This document shows, piece by piece, positions 35,214 through 43,778 of a DNA stretch of 59,331 nucleotides; positions within the stretch are counted from its first letter, which is position 1; each line of letters starts with the position of its first letter. This DNA is from JAQVIJ01 sp041287365 (GTDB lineage: Bacteria > Desulfobacterota > Dissulfuribacteria > Dissulfuribacterales > DYLC01). The translations under genes were made by a program, and so were the position numbers. The stretch covers positions 1-59,331 of the forward strand of contig JBEULL010000013.1 of NCBI GenBank assembly GCA_041287365.1, given 5' to 3'. Below the pieces are notes generated by a model. The model had not been told where the DNA came from and did not search any database. It worked only from the letters and a program-made list of their open reading frames with translations.

Positions 35214-35243
35214 CAGCACAGCCTCAAAAAATCGCAGTTTAGA

Positions 35244-35257
35244 TTCATTGCAATGAA
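35244..35257. promoter_or_regulatory. 14-bp perfect palindrome upstream of groESL
   Basis: TTCATTGCAATGAA reads the same on both strands and sits about 30 bp upstream of the candidate groESL -35 box. Its position suits an activator or repressor site; the regulator is unknown. Confidence 0.35.
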
Positions 35258-35396
35258 ATGAACTCAAGTATCTTAAATAGGTAGTACACTCAAAAATAGA
35301 AAGGTTGTCCGGCGAAAAGATGGATTGAAAGGCGAGCTAAGTGTAAAAGCTCAGGTCTCAGCGAGGACATGTATTACAAAGACAAAAAAATATGAG

Positions 35397-35418
35397 GGCC
35401 GGGGAAAGACCCCCGGCC
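35397..35418 (-). terminator. Intrinsic terminator of the chemoreceptor gene
   Basis: GGCCGGGG (35397-35404) pairs with CCCCGGCC (35411-35418) around a 6-nt loop. In minus-strand RNA a run of seven U follows after CTCATA. It lies 26 nt beyond the chemoreceptor stop. Confidence 0.85.
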
Positions 35419-35443
35419 GATTTACAACACACCTATCTTGCGC

Positions 35444-37096
35444 TCAAATACCCTTGAATGTATTCACCTCAGATGTCAATTCATCGGAAAGCCCCTTAAG
35501 TTGTACGGCCGTCATCTTTATTGCACTTACTATATGTAGATTTTTGTCACTCAAGTCAGCGATCACGTCCATCATTTTCTTGATATGACTCATATCACCC
35601 GTGACATCTTGAGCCCTTTTGCTGACCTCACTGACAGTGGCGGTCTGTTCCTCCACCGCAGCGGCCACACTATCGGAAAATTCTACCAGACGTTCGATGA
35701 TGCCCACCACGTTCTGAATGGCACTGACACTGTTCTGGCTTCCGATTTCGATCTCCTTGACAACAGCATCTATAGTCACCACTGAATCAGAGGTCTGCTT
35801 GGCCAGTTCCTTCACCTCATTGGCAACCACCGCAAAGCCTTTGCCGGCTTCGCCAGCCCTGGCCGCCTCGATGGTGGCATTTAAGGCAAGAAGGTTCGTC
35901 TGAGCGGCTATGGAACCTATGAGTTTGCTGGTCTCTCCGATGCGCTGAGAGGCCTCTGCCAGATGATTTATGACATTTTGTGCATTACCTGCCTCTCTGC
36001 CGGCCTCCTGAGCTATAACCCGTGTTTCACTGGTGTGCTTGGATATCTCCGTAATGGTAGCCGACATCTCTTCCATGGAGGCGGCAAGGCTTGAGACGGC
36101 ATCCATGGAATTCTCCACATTGCCGCTCATTTTGGAGATATCTTCCCTTATGAGATTCGCTGCTTCAATCAGTTTCTGTGTCTGGGCTTCAAGAGACACC
36201 CCTTCCGTATTCAGGACACCTGCCTTGGACTTGATTCCTTGCAAGATATGCACAATAGTGTCCAGCAGATAATTCATGGCCTCAGCCACGATCTCCACCT
36301 CAGCGAGTTTATGGTCACTGATGCGGCGGCTGAGGTCTCTGGCATCCTGAAGTTCCTTCAATGAGGCCGTCATTCCATAAATATCATGGAGTATATGCCG
36401 CACCAGTACAATGCCAAAGACACCTATGGGAAGCCCTATCAAAAAGATACTCAGGCATATCTTCCAGGCATGACTCAGCCACGTCTGCCTTATATCGTCG
36501 GTATAGACCCCGCTTCCGATGATCCAGCCCCATGGAGAGAACTTCTTGACATAACTCATCTTGGGATACAGCTCCTGAGTAACGCCTCCTCCCTGCTGTG
36601 GTTTGGGCCACAGATATGCCACATACCCATGCCCGGCCCTGTCAGCCACCTCCACAAAGGCTGTAAACAGGTTCTTCTTATCCAGATCTCGCTCTGGGCC
36701 GTTCACACCTTCCTGCATGTATGTGGCGCAGTTGAACTTGGGCGCATCCAGTACCTTTCCGTCCAGATCAGGTACTGTGGGGTGCATGATCATTCGAGGA
36801 GGAGAAGATGTATCGTTGATCCAAAAATATTCCTTTTCATCATAACGCAGGGCCTTGATCAAGGCCTTGGCGGCCTGTTTCGCTGCGTCATCACTGATTG
36901 CACCTGATTGGGAAAGCTCATACTGTTTCTGAAGGATTGTATATGCAATCTCTACAGAAGCCTTCAGTTGTTTTTTGCGATCCTTGACAAGTGTATCGTA
37001 TTCAAACCATAAAAAACTTCCGCTCACCATTGCCGTTCCGATCATGGCCAGAATCAGCAACACCAACAGCCTGAAAGAAATGGACGAAAAGCGCAT
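35444..37096 (-). CDS. Methyl-accepting chemotaxis protein with periplasmic Cache domain
   Basis: A 550-residue receptor with GGAGGG before ATG. The first membrane segment is about 8-28. A single Cache_2-type sensor domain spans about 35-200 (KEYFWINDTSSPPRMIMHPT, then YVKKFSPWGWIIGSGVY). The second membrane helix is about 210-230, with a HAMP-like linker after it. The cytoplasmic signalling domain holds the conserved hairpin tip region IGSIAAQTNLLALNATIEAARAGEAGKGFAVVANEVKELA. Cache_2 sensors often bind small organic acids; the ligand is unknown. It follows fdhA on the same strand but has its own promoter. Confidence 0.93.
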   Translation of the reverse strand: MRFSSISFRLLVLLILAMIGTAMVSGSFLWFEYDTLVKDRKKQLKASVEIAYTILQKQYELSQSGAISDDAAKQAAKALIKALRYDEKEYFWINDTSSPPRMIMHPTVPDLDGKVLDAPKFNCATYMQEGVNGPERDLDKKNLFTAFVEVADRAGHGYVAYLWPKPQQGGGVTQELYPKMSYVKKFSPWGWIIGSGVYTDDIRQTWLSHAWKICLSIFLIGLPIGVFGIVLVRHILHDIYGMTASLKELQDARDLSRRISDHKLAEVEIVAEAMNYLLDTIVHILQGIKSKAGVLNTEGVSLEAQTQKLIEAANLIREDISKMSGNVENSMDAVSSLAASMEEMSATITEISKHTSETRVIAQEAGREAGNAQNVINHLAEASQRIGETSKLIGSIAAQTNLLALNATIEAARAGEAGKGFAVVANEVKELAKQTSDSVVTIDAVVKEIEIGSQNSVSAIQNVVGIIERLVEFSDSVAAAVEEQTATVSEVSKRAQDVTGDMSHIKKMMDVIADLSDKNLHIVSAIKMTAVQLKGLSDELTSEVNTFKGI

Positions 37097-37134
37097 GAAC
37101 CCTCCTTTCTATAACAAAAATTTCCTTTTAATAT

Positions 37135-37162
37135 GTTATAGCAGAATAAAGTCCATACGCAA
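37135..37162 (-). promoter_or_regulatory. Chemoreceptor promoter with overlapping inverted repeat
   Basis: On the minus strand TTGCGT (37157-37162), a 16-nt spacer and TATAAC (37135-37140). An 8-bp inverted repeat, CTATAACA (37109-37116) and TGTTATAG (37134-37141), overlaps the -10 box and runs to the ribosome site, so it could be an operator. Confidence 0.5.
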
Positions 37163-37191
37163 GTAGTTGTGAAAAATTTTTCACAACTACT
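37162..37191. terminator. Perfect 30-bp palindrome at the end of fdhA
   Basis: AGTAGTTGTGAAAAA is followed directly by its exact reverse complement, with no spacer. It begins at the last base of the fdhA stop codon and ends at the -35 box of the chemoreceptor promoter. The A5/T5 centre gives an RNA stem with a small loop, and a bidirectional terminator is the simplest reading. GC content is low for a terminator, so a protein-binding site is an alternative. Confidence 0.55.
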
Positions 37192-40100
37192 CATCTGGCT
37201 ATCCGCACAGCGCAGATCTTATATTCCGGCGTGAGAGTCTTGGGATCAACGCCATAACTGGTGAGCAGATTGACAAGGCTGTCCTCAAAATGGAAGGCCA
37301 TGAACACCGTGCCAGGCCGGCTGCGCTCAGTGATACTGACTCTCGCTCTCACCGTTCCTCTTCTGGATTCCACCGTCACGATCTCGCCGTCCGTTACTCC
37401 GAGTTGTACGGCATCCACAGGGTTTATCTCCAACACTTCCATATTCGACAGGCGGTCAAAACCCTTGCAACGACGGGTCTGAGAGCCGTTGTTGTAGTGT
37501 TCCAGCCGTCTGCCTGTGATCAATGCCAGAGGATAGTCACGATCCGGCTCTTCTTCAGGCATGATATAATGCACAGCCATCATACGGCCCTTGCCTATGG
37601 GAAAACGCTCCGTGTGGAGAAGTGGAGTGCCTGGATGGCCCGGCGACGGGCATGGCCATATCTGTCCGGTGTTACCCATACGATCATAAGAGATGCCGCC
37701 GTAGATAGGAGTGACTTGAGCTATTTCCTCCATGATCTCTTTAGGATGTGAATAACACATGTCATAACCCATGGCCTGCGCGATGAGGCATACGATCTCC
37801 CAATCGGCCCTGGCCTCACCCGGAGGCGGCACCGCCTTTGTAACCCGACGCACTCTGCGCTCACCACTGGTAAAGGTGCCGTCTTTTTCATAAAAACATG
37901 CAGCAGGCAGCACTACATGGGCCAGTTTGGCCGTTTGAGTCAAAAACATATCCTGAACCACCAGAAAATCCAGTGCCCGCAGGGCCTTCTGTACCTTACC
38001 GATATCACCCTGCGTATGTGCAGGGTCGTAACCCACTACATACAACCCCTTGAATTTCCCCTGTAATGCAGCATCATACATCTGAGGCTCAAACAACCCA
38101 GGATTGGAAGAAAGCCGAGCCACCTGCCATACCTTTGCAAGATGCGCAAGGACCTTCTGGTCATCTGTATGGAGATAGCCTGGAAGCACATACGGAAGTG
38201 TGCCCATATCGCAGGCACCCTGTACATTGTTTTGCCCGCGCAACGGATTGATGCCATTGTAGGGCCTACCCACATGGCCTGTAGCCAGCACCAGATTGGC
38301 CAGGGCCATGACGCCGGCTGTACCGCCCTTATGCTCTGTCACACCAAGGCCATACAGGATCATGGCATTCTCGGCCATGGCATAGGCACGGGCTATCTTG
38401 CGTATGAGTTCAGCGGAAACACCCGCCGTCTCCGCCACGCGCTCAGGACTGTAATCCATAACATGTTGACGTACAGCTTCTACATTTTCCACTCGTGCAT
38501 CGAGAAATGCCTTATTTTCCAGCCCTTCCTCAAAGATAGTATGCAAAATGGCGTTCAAGACAGGAATATTGAAACCTGGTTTGATTTGCAGAAATATGCC
38601 GCCCTCCTGCGCCTCGGCCATTGCAGCCACATCAGTGCGCCTCGGGTCTATGACAATTAACCTTTTGCCTCGCTTAAAGGCCTCCTTCACCTTCAGGCCC
38701 ACGATGGGATGCGCTGCAGTGGTATTTGACCCGCAGATGAGCAGCAAATCCGTCTCGGGTATGTGTTCAAAAGGCGTCGTAGCCGAACCGCTTCCAATTG
38801 TTGCCAGCAGACCGCTGACAGATGGAGCGTGTCAGACTCGAGCGCAGTTGTCCACGTTGTTCGTGAGCCAGACTGCGCGTGCCAGTTTCTGAAGCAGGTA
38901 ATTTTCCTCGTTGGTACATCGAGAAGAAGACAGCACCCCCACACTGTCAGGGCCGTGGCCTTGAATGAGCCTCTCGAAACCACTCGCCACTCGACCTATG
39001 GCCTCCACCCAGTCCGTTTCTCTGAAGGGCTCATCCAGGGAATCCCTTACCAAAGGAACCGTCAGCCGTTCAGGATGGCGATAAAATGTATAGCCAAAAC
39101 GACCTTTTACGCAGAGGTCACCCCAGTTGGGCGGCAATTCTTTGTCTGCTCGCACCTCCAAGATTGCCTTGTTGTTAACTACTACATCCACACTGCAGCC
39201 AGTGCCGCAATAGGTGCAGACGCTGGTCACCTTTTGAACCTCCTCAGGAAACAGAGGCACGGCCAGGCCTTTTTTGGACAGGGCGCCTGTTGGGCAGGCA
39301 TCCACACAGGCCCCACACGAGACACAGCTCTCCGTAAGCGTGATGGAGGAACTCTTCAGCATCTGTGTCTCCGAGTCGAAGAAAAGCTCCAGTTTCAGGG
39401 CATCATATCTGCAACTGCGTTCACACCGGCTGCAACCCACGCATTTGTTGGCGTCCACCAAAATAAACGGATGATCCTTTTGAATTTTACGAGCAAGACG
39501 TGTGGGCGCCTTGTTGGTATCCACCTTATATGTGACCGCAAGCTCACGGAAAGAACACTTGGAAAGACCAAGGCATCCGCATTGCAGACAACGATCCGCC
39601 TCGCGCCTGGCCATCTCTTCAGACAACCCAAGCTCGACCTCGTCAAAATCATGAATGCGTCTGTCCGGCGAACGGGCAGGCATAATCTCGCTGAGCTGAA
39701 GGGAAGCGCCGTCAAAATTGTGCAGATCCACATCTTCAAAACGTTTGCCCTTTGAAAAATTGAACCGACCATCCACAACCGATGTCCCTGCCGACTGCAA
39801 CAGGAGTTCATGAATGGAGTCAGCCGCCCTTCTGCCGGCTGCAACAGCCTGAATCACGGAACGGGAGCCGCTTGCCACATCGCCGCCTGCAAATACATAT
39901 GGCACATTGGTGGCCATAGTGGATGGATTGGATTTAATGGTGTTCTTGGGAGTGACCGCAATGGTTGCCTCGATGGCGCCGTAACTCTTGAATGTGGCGT
40001 CCCCTTCCTGACCCAGGGCAGAGATAACCAGATCGCCGTTCCAGAACAAACGGGAACCAGGCATGGGAATCGGCTGACGAATACCCTTTTCATCCGGCTC

Positions 40101-41327
40101 GCTCAAAATGGTTCTGGCCATCTCCACCCTCACTGCATCTGAACCCTCGTCACCGTGTAGTATCTTAAGGGGTGCGGCCATTAGAAAGAACTGCACGCCT
40201 TCCTTTTCCGCCTCCTGTACATCCCTCTGCTGCGCCGAGAGCTCCACTCGTGAACGCGGGTAGATAACCGTGACGGACTCGGCGCCAAGACGCCTGGCGC
40301 TTCGAGCCACATCCACCGCCACATCCCCGCCACCTATGACCAGAATCCGCTTTTTGGCCTGTATCTCCCGTAAAAACGCCACGCTGTGCTCATTGACCTG
40401 ACGAAGAAACTGCAAGCCGTCCCATGCCAGCTCAGCCCCTTCTACATCCAGCGATTTCTGTTTTGAAAGACCGGTGGCTATGAAAAACGCCTCGAACCCC
40501 TGGTCCTTCAGGGATTGCAGATTGAAGTCATCCCCCCACCTCTGACCGCATTTTACGTGAATACCCAGCTTCAATATCCCCTGAATCTCTCGATCCAGTT
40601 GTTTTTTGGGCAGTTTATAGCCTGGAATCCAGTATCGAAGTGCTCCGCCAAGTCTCTCGTTGGCATCAAATATGACAATCTCGTGCCCTTTTTTACGCAG
40701 ATAATATGCACAGGAAAGGCCCGCAGGTCCACCACCGATCACAGCGATCTTTCTTCCTGTCTCTTTCTCCGGCGAATCATCCTTGAAACCATGATCAAGG
40801 GCATAATCCCCCACGAATCTCTTGAGATTGTTAATCCCTATAGGTTCATCCACCAAAACCCTACGGCAACGAGTTTCGCAGAAACGAGGGCATACACGTC
40901 CCACGGAAACAGGCAGAGGATTGCGCTCTCGAATGAGCCGCCAGGCCGCCTCATATTCCCCTTTGGCTATGAGATTGACATATCCCTGCACATTGATGCC
41001 GCCAGGACATGTGAGATTGCATGGAGCGCGGCAATCGCCGTAATGTATGGCGGCCAGCGCCTGAAGCCGTTCCTTGCGGAACTGTTCCAATTCTTTGGTT
41101 CTGGATTGCACCACCATACCATTCTGAACAGGGGTATTGCAGGCCCTGACCCTTCCCACGCCCTCTATCTCCACCATGCACATCAGACAGGGCTGCCTTG
41201 ACTCACTCGTCCTTTCGAGAAAACACAGCGTGGGTATGGAAATACCATTCTCCCGGGCTGCCTCCAGTATGGTCTGCCCCTCTCTTGCCTCTACCGACCT
41301 TTCATCTATCTGTAGCTGTAGTGTCAT
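37191..41327 (-). CDS. fdhA: Selenocysteine formate dehydrogenase fused to NuoG-like and GltD-like modules (UGA at 38832-38834)
   Basis: Read through one TGA, this is a 1378-residue enzyme. Residues 1-75 are a 2Fe-2S domain (Cys 35, 47, 50, 63). Residues about 95-510 form a GltD-like FAD/NAD(P)H domain (IAVIGGGPAGLSCAYYL, ILVIGGGDVAVDVARSA). Residues 580-690 carry further Fe-S clusters, including two ferredoxin-type motifs. Residues 700-1378 are the Mo/W-bisPGD subunit, beginning CTYCGTGC. Sec832 lies in NCARV-U-HAPSVSGL, the fixed active-site position in FdhF/FdhA, and residues after it continue normally to TPEYKICAVRIAR. It interconverts formate and CO2, apparently with NAD(P)H or ferredoxin as partner, the first step of the methyl branch. 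Last gene of the Wood-Ljungdahl locus. Confidence 0.93.
38803..38834 (-). promoter_or_regulatory. Sec UGA codon and SECIS hairpin of fdhA
   Basis: The TGA is at 38832-38834. After 12 nt, GTCAGC pairs with GCTGGC (6 bp, one G-U) around the loop GGTCT (hairpin 38803-38819). The E. coli fdhF SECIS has the same GGUCU loop at the same distance from its UGA, as I recall that sequence, which strongly supports SelB-dependent Sec insertion here. Confidence 0.85.
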
Positions 41328-41329
41328 AT

Positions 41330-41430
41330 ATAATTTTTAATTATGAATGTTGAATTTTTAATTAAGGAACAGCATCGATTGAACATTACCTTAATTCAAC
41401 ATTTAACCATTAAACATTCAACATTATAAT
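41330..41430. repeat. AT-rich repeat between acsE and fdhA
   Basis: The gap carries ATGAATGTTGAATTTTTAAT at its right-hand part in mRNA order and ATTCAACATTTAACCATTAA plus ACATTCAACATT at the other end, so it contains inverted copies of one unit. The same unit fills other gaps of this locus. No gene or promoter is evident. Confidence 0.6.
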
Positions 41431-42314
41431 TCCAGCCATGACTCGGAAAATATGGTCTTGCCCATTAGCACACGAGTGGTTTTGTAGTATTCCAGCTCTT
41501 TGGGAGTAAGATCCTTTGGGTTGGGATCATTGTCGTCCATGATATCCCATACTATCTTGAGCAGATCTGGACGCTCACCATGGGCCAGGGCCATGAGTTC
41601 CTCGTCATAGGCGTCCACAATGGCGGACCAGATACCATGTTTCATGAGCATGGCCAAATAGGCCCTGTTCAGATAATGTCTTTTATGTGCGCTCACTCCG
41701 TTTGAGACGTTGGACAACCCCACAGTGGACTTGGCACCAGGGACTATCTCGGCAAGCATGGACATGAAGCCCACGCCGCTCATAACCTGACCAGCCCCAA
41801 GCGTGATAGGGGTGGCTATGGGATCCACCAGTATCTTTTCGTTGGGAATACCCGCCTCGTTCAGGGCCATGGTCAGATCCACCGTCATGGCGGCGCGTTC
41901 GTTTGAATCTCGAGGCATACCATCCACGCCCCAAAGAAGCGCTATCACATAACAGCCCGCCTCGGCAGCCACAGGAATGAGTTTTTTCATACGTTCAGGC
42001 TGCAAAGAAATGGAATTCATAATGTGTACCGATGGATTTTTGGCAGCTTTTATACCTGCTATCAATGCCTCGGCATTGGTTGTATCCAACGACAGAGGAC
42101 AGTCCGTCACCTCCTCAACAGTCTTTACGATCCATGGCATCAGAGTCGGCCCATCCTTTTTGGACGGCCCTATATTCAAATCCAGAAAATCCGCTCCGTT
42201 TGCCACCTCTTCGTTGGCCATGATCTGAATTGGGCCGGCATCCCTTTCCTTCATGGCCTTGCCGGTTCTGGCGCCCATTATATTGATACTTTCCGCTATA
42301 CATTGTACGTACAT
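41424..42314 (-). CDS. acsE: 5-methyltetrahydrofolate:corrinoid/iron-sulfur protein methyltransferase
   Basis: A 296-residue pterin-binding TIM-barrel protein with GAGGTAA 5 nt before ATG. Motifs are ESINIMGARTGKAM, NGADFLDLNIGPSKKDG, the LSLDTTNAEAL strand, HIMNSISLQ and TVGLSNVSNGV. It moves the methyl group from methyl-H4folate to the cobalt of the AcsCD corrinoid protein, joining the methyl and carbonyl branches. MetH/MtrH relatives are excluded by the length and by the acs context. It lies between acsC and fdhA. Confidence 0.95.
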   Translation of the reverse strand: MYVQCIAESINIMGARTGKAMKERDAGPIQIMANEEVANGADFLDLNIGPSKKDGPTLMPWIVKTVEEVTDCPLSLDTTNAEALIAGIKAAKNPSVHIMNSISLQPERMKKLIPVAAEAGCYVIALLWGVDGMPRDSNERAAMTVDLTMALNEAGIPNEKILVDPIATPITLGAGQVMSGVGFMSMLAEIVPGAKSTVGLSNVSNGVSAHKRHYLNRAYLAMLMKHGIWSAIVDAYDEELMALAHGERPDLLKIVWDIMDDNDPNPKDLTPKELEYYKTTRVLMGKTIFSESWLEL

Positions 42315-42326
42315 GTTTGTTACCTC

Positions 42327-42403
42327 TTAATTTTTAATTTTGAATGCTCACTGTTGAATTATTATTCCTTATTAAACATTCAAAATGTAACATTCAAACA
42401 TTA
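42327..42403. repeat. AT-rich repeat between acsC and acsE
   Basis: TTAATTTTTAATTTTGAATG at one end and ATTAAACATTCAAAATGTAA then CATTCAAACATT at the other. This is the same family as the copies in the neighbouring gaps, again with inverted halves. Confidence 0.6.
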
Positions 42404-42406
42404 TGA

Positions 42407-43759
42407 CTATACCGGCTTCCAATCCCGCAAAAACGCTGGAATATGACTTGCCTCTCTGGGGCCGATCTGAATCTTCCAACCTGGCAGTTCTTCCTCCAAC
42501 TCACCCTTCAATGCGGCCAGATAACCAGGGATGATTAGATTCCTGTGTTTGACCTTGTCTGCTATGGCGCTCTTCTTGACAAAGCCGCTGATGAGATCCG
42601 GACTGAACTTGCCCGCAGCCCAGGCGGTAAGCACAGACAGGCCCTCCGTATCCTTGATGAGAAGCCAGGACGGCACCTTGCTGCCCTCCACCTCACCTGC
42701 CACGATAAAATAAGTGAGAGAAAAGTTGCAGGTGATGAGTACAGGCGAGTCTTCGTTGGGCCCGTTTATGGGATATACATCCTCCTGCACCACCATAGGA
42801 CGCTGCGGGTCGGTGAAGATATTCAAACGCTCCAGAAGCAACGGGAACAAGGTATCTCCCTGAAGATCCGACAGCACCACAATACCGGCGTATTTGGCTA
42901 TGAGCACCGAGGCTACCATGGCCTCCATCAGGTCTTCCTGAGCCATTTCACATGGAAATGTAATGGAGGGAAATCCGAGGGGCTTGTATTTGTGCTTTAT
43001 GGAGGCGCGGCGAATGACGTTCTGGTCTTCAAATGCCCCGCGCACCGTACGTGCGCCGGTATCCAGCACCAGGTCTTTCAGCCCGGCGGCCACGAGTTTT
43101 TCCGCAAGCTGAGCGGTCTCTCCCAGATTGACGCCTTTTACCGCCAGAGGGCAGGCCTTTTCCTTGGCCACATTCGCCATGGCATCGGCATTGGCGGCTG
43201 TCGCAGCATAAAGCAGAGGCTTATGACCTTCACAGGCATCAGCACCGGCAGCGAGGTTGGCAGGACTGTCGCTCATAAGAATCAATACCGCACTCGGGCA
43301 CTCTGTGCGAACCCTTTTTACAAGGCCCACAAAGGCATCGACATTAAATGCGGCATCCTTTACGGCAATCAGATCCGCCCTCAGATTCAGCCCCACACGC
43401 TCATACTGCAGGCTGTTAAAGCGGGAAAGCCTGCCAGCTACGGCATCCTCGGCCATATCTGTCGAAACCAACACCGCTATGCCGGTGGGGTTTTCGAACC
43501 GCTTTTCATGCCTGTAAAGACAGGTCTCTCCACCCATTTTGAAGACGTTTTCCCCTGAACCAAGGGTCATGGGCCGAATGGGAGGGGCAGAGGCCTCGCC
43601 AACCGTCTGCTTCACCTCCTCCGACACATAAGGACATGCCCCTATCTCGGCCTGACCGGCAGCTACCTTCATGGCGAAGGCCAGACAGGTGGGTACGCCA
43701 CACTCCCCGCAGTTCTTCTTGGGGAGCATCTTCATGATTTGTATTCCAGTAAGAGCCAT
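42407..43759 (-). CDS. acsC: Corrinoid/iron-sulfur protein large (gamma) subunit
   Basis: A 450-residue protein with GGAGGG before ATG. The N-terminal 4Fe-4S motif (CGECGVPTCLAF, then GACPYV) matches the CFeSP cluster used for reductive activation of cobalt. A TIM-barrel region follows (about 90-320), with a C-terminal corrinoid-binding part (about 330-450; ITCNFSLTYFIVAGEVEGSKVPSWLLIKDTEG). It carries the methyl group from AcsE to the A cluster of AcsB and pairs with AcsD, which here is the C-terminal part of the MetF fusion. It follows acsB by 19 nt. Confidence 0.95.
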   Translation of the reverse strand: MALTGIQIMKMLPKKNCGECGVPTCLAFAMKVAAGQAEIGACPYVSEEVKQTVGEASAPPIRPMTLGSGENVFKMGGETCLYRHEKRFENPTGIAVLVSTDMAEDAVAGRLSRFNSLQYERVGLNLRADLIAVKDAAFNVDAFVGLVKRVRTECPSAVLILMSDSPANLAAGADACEGHKPLLYAATAANADAMANVAKEKACPLAVKGVNLGETAQLAEKLVAAGLKDLVLDTGARTVRGAFEDQNVIRRASIKHKYKPLGFPSITFPCEMAQEDLMEAMVASVLIAKYAGIVVLSDLQGDTLFPLLLERLNIFTDPQRPMVVQEDVYPINGPNEDSPVLITCNFSLTYFIVAGEVEGSKVPSWLLIKDTEGLSVLTAWAAGKFSPDLISGFVKKSAIADKVKHRNLIIPGYLAALKGELEEELPGWKIQIGPREASHIPAFLRDWKPV

Positions 43760-43778
43760 GAATTCCCTCCTTCAATTC

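Noticed and set aside
35067..35443. CIRCE operator for groESL
   Set aside because: No TTAGCACTC inverted repeat is present; only a different 14-bp palindrome.
37191..38747. Separate truncated formate dehydrogenase gene
   Set aside because: It begins inside the active-site domain and continues the fdhA frame across the standard Sec codon.
38832..41327. fdhA as a pseudogene with a nonsense mutation
   Set aside because: The TGA is at the conserved Sec position and is followed by a SECIS hairpin like that of E. coli fdhF.
42545..43558. 337-residue open frame opposite acsC
   Set aside because: Antisense shadow of acsC; no ribosome site and no recognisable family.
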